From: Mesorhizobium sp. dw_380
GTDB taxonomy: Bacteria > Pseudomonadota > Alphaproteobacteria > Rhizobiales > Rhizobiaceae
Reading direction: 5' to 3'
Assembly (NCBI RefSeq): GCF_018588885.1
Contig: NZ_JAFFIW010000022.1
Location: 1 to 64,000 of the forward strand
Length of the DNA: 64,000 bases
The position numbers and the translations under genes are program-made. Below the pieces are notes generated by a model that made no database searches, had not been told where the DNA came from, and saw only the letters and a program-made list of their open reading frames with translations. Within the stretch, counting starts at the first letter, position 1. Each line of letters opens with the position of its first letter. Shown one piece after another: positions 17,333 through 25,966 of the stretch.

Positions 17333-17764
17333 TTAGGCCGCTTGCGCCAAACACTTCGCACACGTCCCGCGAAATTCGATCACCGCCTTCTTGGCGGCGA
17401 AGCCTGTCGAATGGACCCATTCGTTCAGCCGGTGGTCGACGTCGTGGTCGGACATTTCGGTCACCTGCCCGCATGTGTCGCAGATGGCGAAGGCGGTCAT
17501 CGAGTGGCTGTGGTCGTGCGGCTCGGCGCAGGCGACAAAGGAGTTGATGCTTTCCAGCCGGTGCACGAAGCCGGATTTCACCAGCGTGTCGAGGGCGCGG
17601 TAGACCTGCAGCGGCGCGCGGAAACCGCGCTCACGCAATTGATCGAGCAAGGTATAGGCGCTGAGCGGCCCGCTGGCGGTCTCGAGTTTTTCGAGCACGC
17701 ACAACTGGTTTTTCGTCAGCACATCCCTTGCCGCCATGGTCCCGTTCCAACTGTCGTGCGCCAT
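17333..17764 (-). CDS. zur: Fur-family regulator, Zur type
   Basis: 143 residues from the ATG at 17764 (other possible starts: 17803 and 17737). The winged helix at about residues 20-85 (LSAYTLLDQLRERGFRAPLQ, VYRALDTLVKSGFVHRLES) is followed by the metal region with HDHSH, CDTCGQ and CAKC, giving the structural zinc site and sensory ligands expected of Zur. Function is inferred as zinc-dependent repression of zinc uptake. No znu genes are adjacent in the window. A palindrome lies just upstream at 17775-17790. Confidence 0.85.
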   Translation of the reverse strand: MAHDSWNGTMAARDVLTKNQLCVLEKLETASGPLSAYTLLDQLRERGFRAPLQVYRALDTLVKSGFVHRLESINSFVACAEPHDHSHSMTAFAICDTCGQVTEMSDHDVDHRLNEWVHSTGFAAKKAVIEFRGTCAKCLAQAA

Positions 17765-17774
17765 CCCCAGGCCT

Positions 17775-17790
17775 GTTTGCGCATGCAAAC
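17775..17790. promoter_or_regulatory. Short palindrome upstream of zur
   Basis: GTTTGC-GCAT-GCAAAC, six-base exact arms, lies 11 bases before the proposed zur start. It might be an autoregulatory Fur-family site, though it is shorter than a usual Zur box. Beyond it, 17791-18013 shows no gene. Confidence 0.3.
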
Positions 17791-18013
17791 GGCCTGATCC
17801 CATTCAGATAGCGACGAACCGTCCTCTTTGCTACTCTTCTGTTGTTGTCCAAGGGCAACCAGTAACGTGCCGGCACCTTGGTGATGGCGGGCTTAATGGC
17901 GGAAGTGGCTTCGATTTTGTGACCGATCGCGCGCCGTTTCGACAAGGCACGAGATCTGATCGCCGAACCGGCAACACCTCCTGGCACGATGCCAGGTCGG
18001 GTGCTTTCACATG

Positions 18014-18041
18014 AAAACGGCGGGAGATGTCCCGCCGTTTT
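18014..18041 (-). terminator. Intrinsic terminator of the aldo/keto reductase gene
   Basis: Exact 12-base arms AAAACGGCGGGA (18014-18025) and TCCCGCCGTTTT (18030-18041) with loop GATG, 25 bases past the minus-strand stop at 18066. The descending arm ends in TTTT on either strand, so it can work in both directions. Confidence 0.8.
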
Positions 18042-18065
18042 GTTTGCCGGCTTGCCAAGGCGATC

Positions 18066-19112
18066 CTATTTCCTCGGCGGACCTTTGCGCTCGGCGGAGG
18101 CCGCCCACAGATTGATGTCGGATTCGCGCGCGTAGCTGTCGATCTCGGCCAATTCGGCATCGCTGAAGTCGAGCACCTTCAGGGCGCCGACGCAGTCCTC
18201 GACCTGCTCCGGCCGGCTGGCGCCGATCAGCGCCGACGTCACCTTGCCCTTGCGCAGCACCCAGGCCAGCGCCATCTGCGCCAGCGTCTGGCCGCGCTTG
18301 CCGGCGATGGCGTTGAGCGCTCTGATGTTGGCGATGGTGCGGTCGTTGATGAAGGCGGTCTTCAGCGACTTGCCCTGGGAGGCGCGGCTGCCCTCGGGAA
18401 TACCGCCGAGATATTTGTCGGTCAGCATGCCTTGCGCCAGCGGCGAAAACACGATCGAGCCGACGCCGAGCCCCTCGAGCGTGTCGAGCAGGCCGTCTTC
18501 CTCGACCCAGCGGTTCAGCATCGAATAGCTCGGCTGGTGGATGATGCACGGCGTGCCGAGCCGCCTCAATATGTCGGCGGCTTCGCGGGTGCGCTGCGAA
18601 TTGTAGGACGAGATGCCGGCATAGAGCGCCTTGCCCGAGCGCACCGCATGGTCGAGAGCCCCCATGGTTTCTTCCAGCGGCGTGTCGGGATCGAAGCGGT
18701 GCGAGTAGAAGATGTCGACATAGTCGAGCCCCATACGCTTCAGGCTCTGGTCAAGGCTGGCCAGCATGTATTTGCGCCCGGCCCATTCGCCGTAAGGACC
18801 GGCCCACATTTCATAACCGGCCTTGGTCGAGATGATCAGCTCGTCGCGATAACCGGCGAAGTCCGTCCGCAGTATTTTGCCGAAGGCGGTCTCGGCCGAA
18901 CCGGGCGGCGGCCCGTAATTGTTGGCGAGGTCGAAATGGGTGATGCCGAGATCGAAGGCCTTGCGGGCGATCGCCTGCTTGGTCCGGTGCGGCGTGTCAT
19001 TGCCGAAATTGTGCCACAGCCCGAGCGATATCGCCGGCAGCTTGAGGCCGGACCGTCCGCAACGGTTGTAGATCATCGTCTCGTAGCGGTTTTCGGCAGG
19101 GATGTAGGGCAT
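18066..19112 (-). CDS. Aldo/keto reductase, YghZ (L-glyceraldehyde 3-phosphate reductase)-like
   Basis: 348 residues with the AKR14/YghZ pattern: start MPYIPAENRYETMIYNRCGR, DLANNYGPPPGSAE (catalytic Asp and Tyr), STKAGYEMWAGPYGEWAG (catalytic Lys and substrate loop), DIFYSHRFDPDTP (catalytic His), and the NADPH-binding IGASRPEQVED near residue 310. The E. coli relative reduces L-glyceraldehyde 3-phosphate and methylglyoxal. It lies after the sugar operon on the same strand, separated by a palindromic repeat, and ends in a clear terminator. Confidence 0.88.
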   Translation of the reverse strand: MPYIPAENRYETMIYNRCGRSGLKLPAISLGLWHNFGNDTPHRTKQAIARKAFDLGITHFDLANNYGPPPGSAETAFGKILRTDFAGYRDELIISTKAGYEMWAGPYGEWAGRKYMLASLDQSLKRMGLDYVDIFYSHRFDPDTPLEETMGALDHAVRSGKALYAGISSYNSQRTREAADILRRLGTPCIIHQPSYSMLNRWVEEDGLLDTLEGLGVGSIVFSPLAQGMLTDKYLGGIPEGSRASQGKSLKTAFINDRTIANIRALNAIAGKRGQTLAQMALAWVLRKGKVTSALIGASRPEQVEDCVGALKVLDFSDAELAEIDSYARESDINLWAASAERKGPPRK

Positions 19113-19186
19113 GACAAGAATCCTCGAATTTGAACGGAAGGCGGCACGGTCATCGTCGACCGATGACAGTGTCCGCGCCCCTCCTT

Positions 19187-19216
19187 ACCCTCTCCCCGGC
19201 CGAACGGGGAGAGGGT
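19187..19216. repeat. Short REP-like palindrome
   Basis: The arms ACCCTCTCCCC (19187-19197) and GGGGAGAGGGT (19206-19216) are exact complements around GGCCGAAC. It sits between the Gfo/Idh/MocA gene and the aldo/keto reductase gene. A related pyrimidine-rich repeat is at 53769-53878. Confidence 0.6.
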
Positions 19217-19244
19217 CAAATCAAAATTATCGATAATCCTGCGC

Positions 19245-20393
19245 CTACTTTGCCTTCGCCAGCAGCTCCTTGGCCGCCTTGACGCCAAGGGCGGCAGGCC
19301 GCTCGCAAGTGGTCTGCATGGCGACGAACTTGCCGGTTTCACCGGAGCGCAGGATGCCGGTCATCACATCGACGGCATGCAGCGCCAGTTCCATCGAGCA
19401 GCGGTGCGGCCGCCCCTCGGCGATCGCCAGCGCCATGTCGGCGAGGCCTGATGTGCGGTAGTTGGCCATCATGCCCTGACCATGCATCTCGTTCGGCACG
19501 CCAAACGGGTGTTTCCATTTCGGCAGCTTCTTGACCGGCTTGCCCTCTTGCGTGAAGCGCACGTCGCCACCGAAGAAGTTCGGATCCGGCACGAACACCG
19601 TGCCCGCCTCGCCGTAGAGTTCCATCGGCGCGTGACCGTGAGCCCATACATCCCAGCTGGTGTTCAGCGTCACCACGGCGCCGTTCTCGAATTCCAGCAG
19701 GCCGTGGATGGTGGTCGGCGTGTTGACCGGGATTTTTTCACCCGCGCGCGGCTTTGAGCTGATCGTCCGCTCCTTGACTGGGGTTGTCGCGAAGGCCGCC
19801 ACCTGCTTCACCGGTCCGATCAGCTGGATCAGATTGGTGATATAGTACGGCCCGATATCGAGCACCGGTCCTGCCCCCGGTTGGAAGAAGAAATCCGGAT
19901 TGGGATGCCAGTGTTCCATGCCATGGCCCATGACATGGCATGTGCCGCTGGTGATCTTGCCAAGCTTTCCCTCATCGATCAGTTCACGCACCAGCTGGTG
20001 CGCGCCGCCGAGGAAGGTGTCGGGCGCCGAGCCGATGCGCAGCCCCTTCTTTTCCGCCCGCGCCCTGAGGTCCAGGCCCTCGTTAAGCGACAGCACGAAC
20101 GGCTTTTCCGAATAGACGTGCTTGCCGGCATCGAGCACCTGTTTCGATACCTCATAATGCACGGCCGGTATCGTCAGGTTGACGATAATGTCGATGTCAT
20201 CGGCCTTGAGCAGGTTCTCGACGGTCTCGGCGCGCAGCTTGAACTCCTTCGCCCGCGCCTTGGCCACGTCCATGTTTATGTCGGCGCAGGCGCGCATCTC
20301 GATGCCGCGAAACAGCGGCGCCAGCGAAAAATACGCCTTCGAGATGTTGCCGCAGCCGATGACGCCAATACCCAGTTTCTTTGCCATGCTCAT
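19245..20393 (-). CDS. Gfo/Idh/MocA-family NAD(P) sugar dehydrogenase
   Basis: 382 residues with the N-terminal Rossmann fold (GIGVIGCGNISKAYFSLAPL), the family EKP motif (VYSEKPFVLSLNEG, catalytic Lys) and the C-terminal alpha/beta domain with DIGPYYITNLIQLIGPV, where Asp and Tyr/His-type residues act on substrate. Members oxidise hydroxyls of sugars, inositols or glycosides. It is the last gene of the ABC operon, five bases after the isomerase, so it most likely acts on the imported sugar. Confidence 0.88.
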   Translation of the reverse strand: MSMAKKLGIGVIGCGNISKAYFSLAPLFRGIEMRACADINMDVAKARAKEFKLRAETVENLLKADDIDIIVNLTIPAVHYEVSKQVLDAGKHVYSEKPFVLSLNEGLDLRARAEKKGLRIGSAPDTFLGGAHQLVRELIDEGKLGKITSGTCHVMGHGMEHWHPNPDFFFQPGAGPVLDIGPYYITNLIQLIGPVKQVAAFATTPVKERTISSKPRAGEKIPVNTPTTIHGLLEFENGAVVTLNTSWDVWAHGHAPMELYGEAGTVFVPDPNFFGGDVRFTQEGKPVKKLPKWKHPFGVPNEMHGQGMMANYRTSGLADMALAIAEGRPHRCSMELALHAVDVMTGILRSGETGKFVAMQTTCERPAALGVKAAKELLAKAK

Positions 20394-20398
20394 TATTC

Positions 20399-21145
20399 CT
20401 AGTAGTTCTTGACGGTTGCGATCGAACGACGGGCGAAGCGCTCGATATCATTGGGATTGTCCTGTTCCATGACAAAGTATTTTGCCGCGCTCTTGGCCCG
20501 CAGCACCTTGATCAGTCCGGCCCAGTCGATCGTGCCGTAGCCGACATCCGACCAGCCATCCTCATCCAGCCCCTCGTCCGGCTTGGCGATGTCCTTCACA
20601 TGCACGGCGACGATGCGCTTGCCGTGCTTTTCGATCCAGGGCAACGGATCGGCGCCGCCACGTACCACCCAGGCGAGGTCCATCTCCCAGCCGATACCGG
20701 GGGCGGAAGACAGGATATGATCCTGCGGCACCGAGCCGTCGGCGAGTGCCTTGAACTCGAAATCATGGTTGTGCCAGGCAAAGCCGTAGCCGGCCTTCGA
20801 CGCCACCTCGCCGACCTTCGCCAGACGCTCGCCGAAACCGCGCCAGCCGGCGGCATCGGACGGCCTGTCCTCGGCCATCAGATAGGGACAGATCAAAAGC
20901 TTGATGCCGAGCGCTTCGGCGATCCTGCGCACGCCGTCGAAATCCTTCTCCAGCGCGTCGATGGAAAAATGCCCTGTCGGCATGGAAAGGCCGTTCTTGT
21001 CGAGTTCGGCGCGAAAGGCCTTGGGATCGTCATAGACGCCGCCGAAGCCTTCGACCTCGGTGTACCCGAGCTTGCCCAGTGTGGCGAGCACGCCTTCCCA
21101 GGGCTGGAAATTGCGGGCGCTGTAAAGTTGGAATGACCAGTTCAT
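20399..21145 (-). CDS. Sugar phosphate isomerase/epimerase-like TIM barrel
   Basis: 248 residues of the xylose-isomerase-like TIM-barrel superfamily (AP endonuclease 2 fold). Metal-ligand blocks are visible: GYTEVEGFGG, YGFAWHNHDFEF, WEMDLAWVVRGG, IVAVHVKDI and the final KYFVMEQDNP. Members include epimerases, isomerases and 3-keto-glycoside-processing enzymes. It is cotranscribed with an ABC sugar importer and a Gfo/Idh/MocA dehydrogenase, a pairing that suggests oxidation then rearrangement or cleavage of a sugar; the substrate is unknown. Confidence 0.82.
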   Translation of the reverse strand: MNWSFQLYSARNFQPWEGVLATLGKLGYTEVEGFGGVYDDPKAFRAELDKNGLSMPTGHFSIDALEKDFDGVRRIAEALGIKLLICPYLMAEDRPSDAAGWRGFGERLAKVGEVASKAGYGFAWHNHDFEFKALADGSVPQDHILSSAPGIGWEMDLAWVVRGGADPLPWIEKHGKRIVAVHVKDIAKPDEGLDEDGWSDVGYGTIDWAGLIKVLRAKSAAKYFVMEQDNPNDIERFARRSIATVKNY

Positions 21146-21184
21146 CGTCTCTGTCCGTTTTGCTTGGGGGATGGTTGTTCGGCG

Positions 21185-22285
21185 TTAGATGCGGCCGCCG
21201 GTTTCGGCGTCGAAGAGCGAGGCGCGCATCGGGTCGAAGCCCAGCGTCACCGCCTCGTCGTTTTGGGGCGTGCGTTCCGAGGTGACCCGGACGCTGAATT
21301 TCTGCTGGGCAAGCTTCAGCCACACCAGCGTGTCGGAACCCATCGGCTCGACCACCTCGACATTGGCCGATGTCGAGAACGGCCAGCCCGTGCCGCTGTT
21401 CAGGCTGACATGCTCGGGCCTGATGCCGAACACGGCTGGGCCGGCTTCCGGTTGCCCGTCGAACTGATAAGTGCCGAGTGGAATCTTGAGATCTTCGGCC
21501 ACAAAGGACCAGCCGTCACCGTGCTTCTCCAGCCGCCCCTCGACGAAGTTCATGGCCGGCGAACCAAGGAAGCCCGCGACGAAGCGATTGACCGGGCGGT
21601 TGTAGATGGTCTGCGGCGCATCGAGCTGCTGGATGACGCCGCCCTTCATCACCGCTATGCGGTCGGCGAGCGTCATCGCCTCGATCTGGTCGTGGGTGAC
21701 ATAGATCATGGTGTTCTGCAGTTTGCGGTGCAGCAGCTTGATCTCGACGCGTAGTTCCGAGCGCAGTTTGGCGTCGAGATTGGACAGCGGTTCGTCGAAC
21801 AGGAAGACGTCGACATCGCGCACCAGCGCCCGCCCGATCGCCACGCGCTGGCGTTGGCCGCCGGAAAGTGCCGAGGGCTTGCGCTGCAGCAGCGGCTCGA
21901 TCTGAAGGATCTCGGCGGCGCGCGCGATGCGTTTGACGATCTCGTCCCTGGGCAGGCCCGCGACACGCAGGCCGAAGGACAGGTTCTTCTCCACCGTCAT
22001 CTGCGGATAGAGCGCGTAGGACTGGAACACCATGCCGATGCCCCGGTCCTTCGGCTCTTCCCAGGTGACGTTCTTGCCCTTGATGAAGATGCGACCTTCA
22101 GAGATATCGAGCAGGCCGGCGACGCAGTTGAGCAAGGTCGACTTGCCGCAGCCGGAAGGACCCAAAAGCACGACGAATTCGCCTTGGGCGACATCGAGAT
22201 TGAGCGTCTTCAGAACTGACACCGCGCCGAAATTCAGCGACAGATCCTGGATCGATACGCTGGTACCGTTTTGCGCCATATCCAT
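21185..22285 (-). CDS. Sugar ABC transporter ATP-binding protein (UgpC/MalK type)
   Basis: 366 residues from the ATG at 22285 (the second Met at 22279 is also possible). Walker A GPSGCGKST, Q-loop VFQSYALYPQ, signature LSGGQRQR, Walker B VFLFDEP, then the H-loop VTHDQIEAMTLADR; the C-terminal TOBE/OB regulatory domain (about 240-366) is characteristic of the MalK/UgpC class. Its start overlaps the permease stop by one base (TGATG). It energises the importer made by the three upstream genes. Confidence 0.92.
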   Translation of the reverse strand: MDMAQNGTSVSIQDLSLNFGAVSVLKTLNLDVAQGEFVVLLGPSGCGKSTLLNCVAGLLDISEGRIFIKGKNVTWEEPKDRGIGMVFQSYALYPQMTVEKNLSFGLRVAGLPRDEIVKRIARAAEILQIEPLLQRKPSALSGGQRQRVAIGRALVRDVDVFLFDEPLSNLDAKLRSELRVEIKLLHRKLQNTMIYVTHDQIEAMTLADRIAVMKGGVIQQLDAPQTIYNRPVNRFVAGFLGSPAMNFVEGRLEKHGDGWSFVAEDLKIPLGTYQFDGQPEAGPAVFGIRPEHVSLNSGTGWPFSTSANVEVVEPMGSDTLVWLKLAQQKFSVRVTSERTPQNDEAVTLGFDPMRASLFDAETGGRI

Positions 22286-23220
22286 CAGCCTTTCACCGCG
22301 CCGGCGGCAATGCCGCGCACGAACCATCTTCCGGAGACGAAGTAGATGATCAGAGGTACCGCCGCCGTCAGAATGGTGGCCGCCATGTTGACATTGTATT
22401 CCCTCACGCCGGTCGTGGTGTTGACGATGTTGTTGAGCTGCACCGTCATCGGCCAGTTGGACCGGCCGGCGAACACGATGCCGAACAGGAAGTCGTTCCA
22501 GATGCCGGTGACTTGCAGGATGATGGCGACGACGGTGATCGGCACCGACATCGGCAGCATGATGGAGAAAAAGATGCGCCAGAACCCGGCACCGTCGACC
22601 CGCGCCGCCTTGAACAGCTCGACGGGCAATGCCGCGTAGAAATTGCGGAACAGCAGCGTCAGGATGGGCATGCCGAAGATCGTGTGGACGATGATGATGC
22701 CGGGAAGGGTCGCAAACAGCCCGACCGAGCTCAGCCCGATGATCAGCGGATAGATGACGACCTGATAGGGCACGAAGGCGCCGAAGACGAGCAAGCCGAA
22801 GAGCAGATTGGCGCCCTTGTACGGCCAGAAGGTCAGCGCGTAACCGTTGATCGACGCGCAGATGATCGAGATGATCACGCTCGGCACGGTGATCTTCAGC
22901 GAATTGTAGAAGCCCGGGCTCAGGCCGTTGCAGTCGCGGCCGGTGCAGGCATGGAGCCATGCGTCGGCCCAGGGCTGGAAGGTCGGCTCGGCCGGAAGGC
23001 TGAAAAGATGTCCCAGCCTGATCTCCGGCATCCCCTTCAGCGATGTGACGATCATGATGTAGACCGGGATGAGGAAGAAGAGAGCAGCAATGACCAGGAA
23101 TACGTAGATCCCGATACGGCCAGGCGATACGTGCCGCGGTTTCGGCCCGAAGGGCGCCACGCCGGTCTGATCCTGCGCGTCCTGGACGGGTTGAATTGCG
23201 GTAATCTGGGCGGCGGTCAT
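22285..23220 (-). CDS. Sugar ABC transporter permease (MalG type)
   Basis: 311 residues from the ATG at 23220, which overlaps the previous stop by four bases (ATGA). Six membrane segments, with the EAA coupling motif seen as ELFKAARVDGAGFWRIFFSI before helix 5. A loop with two cysteines (CTGRDCNG, about residue 91) precedes helix 2. It forms the inner-membrane channel with the partner permease encoded just upstream. Confidence 0.9.
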   Translation of the reverse strand: MTAAQITAIQPVQDAQDQTGVAPFGPKPRHVSPGRIGIYVFLVIAALFFLIPVYIMIVTSLKGMPEIRLGHLFSLPAEPTFQPWADAWLHACTGRDCNGLSPGFYNSLKITVPSVIISIICASINGYALTFWPYKGANLLFGLLVFGAFVPYQVVIYPLIIGLSSVGLFATLPGIIIVHTIFGMPILTLLFRNFYAALPVELFKAARVDGAGFWRIFFSIMLPMSVPITVVAIILQVTGIWNDFLFGIVFAGRSNWPMTVQLNNIVNTTTGVREYNVNMAATILTAAVPLIIYFVSGRWFVRGIAAGAVKG

Positions 23221-24113
23221 ACGCGCGCCTCCTGCCGGCGATTTCGCCGCCACAGGACAAGTCCGCTGAAGGCCAGCACGACCAGCACCGGCAGCAGCAT
23301 CATCGTTGCCGCGGCCATGCCCTGGCCGACATTCTGGCGGACGGTGATGAGCTGGATCACATAGACCGCCGGCATCGAGGTGGCGATGCCGGGACCGCCG
23401 CCGGTCATGGCAATGACCAGATCATAGACGCGCACCACACCGACACATTGCAGAACGAAGGCGGTGGCGAAGGCACCCTTCATCATCGGCGCCACGATGG
23501 ACAAATGCGTGCGCCAGGTCGGGATGCCGTCGACCCTTGCCGCCTTCCAGATCTCCTCGTCGACGCCGCGCAAGCCGGCAAGCAGGATCGCCATCGTCAC
23601 GCCCGAGCCCTGCCAGATGCCGGCGACGACCAGCGCGTAGATCGCGGTGTTGGCGTCAACCAGGGGGGCGAAGCTGAAGCTCGACCAACCCAGATTGCGC
23701 ATTGCCGCCTGCAGGCCGAGATTGGGATCGAGCACCCATTGCCATACGAGGCCGGTGACGATCAGCGACATGGCGAAAGGATAGAGGAAGATCGAGCGGA
23801 ACAGGTCTTCCTGGCGGATGCGCTGGTCCATGAAAACGGCGAGCAGATAGCCGAACACCATGTTGCAGCTGATGGACATCAAGCCGAAGAACCAGATGTT
23901 GTTGACCGAGACCAACCAGCGACTGTCGGCCCAAAGGCGCCTGTACTGCGCCAGGCCGACGAAATCGTAGGTTGGGAAGAGCTTCGAGCTGGTGAAAGAC
24001 CAGAGCACCGAGAAGCCGATGCCGATCACGAACACGCCGACGGCAACGAGAATCATCGGTATCGTGCCGATGACGGCGGGCAGGTGAAATCTCCGCCTCC
24101 AACTCCTCTGCAT
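23217..24113 (-). CDS. Sugar ABC transporter permease (MalF type)
   Basis: 298 residues from the ATG at 24113; the frame opens upstream to 24194 but those codons look non-coding. Six membrane segments and the EAA motif EEIWKAARVDGIPTWRTHLS mark it as a binding-protein-dependent permease. It is separated from the upstream binding-protein gene by 190 bases containing a strong hairpin, and overlaps the downstream permease by four bases. Confidence 0.9.
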   Translation of the reverse strand: MQRSWRRRFHLPAVIGTIPMILVAVGVFVIGIGFSVLWSFTSSKLFPTYDFVGLAQYRRLWADSRWLVSVNNIWFFGLMSISCNMVFGYLLAVFMDQRIRQEDLFRSIFLYPFAMSLIVTGLVWQWVLDPNLGLQAAMRNLGWSSFSFAPLVDANTAIYALVVAGIWQGSGVTMAILLAGLRGVDEEIWKAARVDGIPTWRTHLSIVAPMMKGAFATAFVLQCVGVVRVYDLVIAMTGGGPGIATSMPAVYVIQLITVRQNVGQGMAAATMMLLPVLVVLAFSGLVLWRRNRRQEARV

Positions 24114-24258
24114 CGTCCGTTTTTCTCCGCTTCTACCGACACGCCGGGCCATCTGCCGGCGCGCAAGTCCGCACCGCCGGATTCCGAACCGCAACGGCTT
24201 CCGTTCCGGCGACTGTCAGCTCGCCGACAAAGCCTTCTTGCTTGGCGAGCGAGTTAGG

Positions 24259-24289
24259 CCGAGGCGCCGCCGCAAATGCGGCGCCTCGG
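24259..24289 (-). other. Hairpin after the sugar-binding-protein gene
   Basis: Exact 12-base arms CCGAGGCGCCGC (24259-24270) and GCGGCGCCTCGG (24278-24289), 14 bases past the binding-protein stop and before the permease genes. There is no U-run on the minus strand, so it is more likely an mRNA-stabilising or processing hairpin than a terminator. Confidence 0.65.
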
Positions 24290-24303
24290 ATGCTGATCGG
24301 CTC

Positions 24304-25560
24304 CTAGTCGGAATTGCCGATGATGGTGGCGAACTTCGCGGTGGCGTCGTCAGCTGTCATGGAGTCGTCGGCGAAGAATTGCGCGACGAGTTCATTGAGC
24401 TGCTGGTTGGTGTTCTCGGTGATGAACCGGTTCGTCGCGGTGACGATGTTGGCCGGGTCTTCCACTGCTTTCAGCGACTTCTGCATGCACGGATCGGCCG
24501 TCGACATGTCGACATCGCCACGCACCGGCATGGACCCCTTTGCGTTGTTGAAGGCGACCTGCACCTCCGGGCTGATGAGCAGTGCGGCAAGACGCTTCTG
24601 CGCTGCCTCGACATCAGGATTGTTCTGCTTGAAAAACACGATGATGTCGCCGTCGGTGCTGACCACCGGCTTGGCCTCGTTCAGGCCGATCATGCAGCCG
24701 AAATCCTTGACGCCGGTCATGCCGGCGGCCGCGAATTCGCCGCGCGCCCAGTCGCCCATCACCTGAAGTCCGGCCTTGCCGGTGATCACCAGATTGGTGG
24801 TGTCGTTCCAGTTGCGGTTGGCGTAGCCATTGTCGGTGAACTGCTTCAGCGCCCTCAACTGCGTGAAGACGCCTTTCATCTCGGGGCCGCCGGCGATTTC
24901 GGCGCTCTTCTTGGTATACATCTCGTCACGCTTGGCGACACCGAGAGCCTCGGTGACCATGTCCTGGAAGAGCAACTGGATCTGCCAGCCGTTTCCGTCG
25001 CCGCCAATGGCGAAGGGAATGAAGCCGGCTTCCTTGATCTTCGGCGCCGCCGCGATGAAATCGGCCAGGCTCTTCGGCTCCGGCACGCCGGCTTTCTCGA
25101 ACACCGGCTTGGAATACCAGGCCCAGTAATTCGAGTGAATGTTGACCGGAACGCACCACCAGTGGCCATCAACGAGGCAGGCGCTGCCGATCGCCTTCGG
25201 TCGAATGACCTGATCCCACTTGCCGGCGGTCGCGATGTCGGTGAGGTCGAGCAGCTTGCCGCCCGAAATCAGTTCCTCGTACTGCCGACCGGGATTGAAC
25301 TGGGCCGCACCGGGCGGATCGCCGCCGAGCACGCGCTGCATGACGGTCGAGCGGGCGGTTTCGCCCAGGGCAATCGCGCTGTCCACCCACTTGTCGCCAT
25401 GGCCGTCATTGTCAAAGGCCTTTGCGAACTGCGAGACCGCAGCCGACTCGCCCTTCGACGTCCACCAGTGGATGACTTCCAGGTCCGCGGCCCTGGCTGG
25501 GCCGCCAAACTGCAGCGCGGCCGATGCTGCCAGCGCAGCGGTCAAAATCCTGTATCGCAT
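24304..25560 (-). CDS. Sugar ABC transporter substrate-binding protein (family 1)
   Basis: 418 residues from the ATG at 25560, with GGGAGGAA as ribosome binding site. The signal peptide is about residues 1-24 (ALQFGGPARA), then a cluster B extracellular solute-binding protein fold: DLEVIHWWTSKGESAAVSQF at the start and GDWARGEFAAAGM in the hinge region. It delivers an unidentified sugar to the permeases encoded downstream. Expression is probably set by the LacI-type sites at 25576-25595 and 25850-25869. Confidence 0.92.
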   Translation of the reverse strand: MRYRILTAALAASAALQFGGPARAADLEVIHWWTSKGESAAVSQFAKAFDNDGHGDKWVDSAIALGETARSTVMQRVLGGDPPGAAQFNPGRQYEELISGGKLLDLTDIATAGKWDQVIRPKAIGSACLVDGHWWCVPVNIHSNYWAWYSKPVFEKAGVPEPKSLADFIAAAPKIKEAGFIPFAIGGDGNGWQIQLLFQDMVTEALGVAKRDEMYTKKSAEIAGGPEMKGVFTQLRALKQFTDNGYANRNWNDTTNLVITGKAGLQVMGDWARGEFAAAGMTGVKDFGCMIGLNEAKPVVSTDGDIIVFFKQNNPDVEAAQKRLAALLISPEVQVAFNNAKGSMPVRGDVDMSTADPCMQKSLKAVEDPANIVTATNRFITENTNQQLNELVAQFFADDSMTADDATAKFATIIGNSD

Positions 25561-25575
25561 TTCGGTTCCTCCCAG

Positions 25576-25595
25576 AATCTGAAACGTTACAGATT
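25576..25595. promoter_or_regulatory. LacI-family operator, site A
   Basis: A 20-base near-palindrome AATCTGAAACGTTACAGATT, symmetric at 18 of 20 positions with a central CG as in LacI/PurR-family sites. It lies 16 bases upstream of the binding-protein start codon. A second copy in the other orientation is at 25850-25869, 274 bases away centre to centre. Confidence 0.8.
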
Positions 25596-25849
25596 TTGGA
25601 TAAGGCAATTGCAGGGACGACGCAACCCTGGGCAGGCGGCCCGCCCGATATTTTTTCGAGCCGCGAATAAAATACACTGCCGATCACCTCGTTGTGCGCC
25701 GCAATATGAGCCATCGCAGTGCAAAACAAACCGTTCTACCCCGGAAGTCGGCAAAATGAGCGCCGGGGGGACGCTTCGCCTTATATTCTCAAGAGAAATC
25801 ACGACCCCGTGTCCGCCTGCCCATTCGCCATCTGGCAATCGAGATTGGC

Positions 25850-25869
25850 AATCTGTAACGTTTCAGTAT
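25850..25869. promoter_or_regulatory. LacI-family operator, site B
   Basis: AATCTGTAACGTTTCAGTAT; its first 17 bases are the exact reverse complement of part of site A. It lies about 98 bases before the LacI start codon, so the two sites bracket the divergent promoters. Between 25596 and 25849 I see no gene. Confidence 0.78.
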
Positions 25870-25966
25870 ATTGCCAGCTTCGCCGGGTTTGAAATTGTGC
25901 AACGCCGCAAATCGTGGCGATTGCCGACCCGCCCTGCGACTGCTATGCGCCTGACGGGCGGGACGA

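Noticed and set aside
21185..23260. 691-codon frame read as a permease-ATPase fusion
   Set aside because: The first part is an out-of-frame reading of the permease gene. The ATPase starts at 22285 with a one-base overlap, so there is no fusion.
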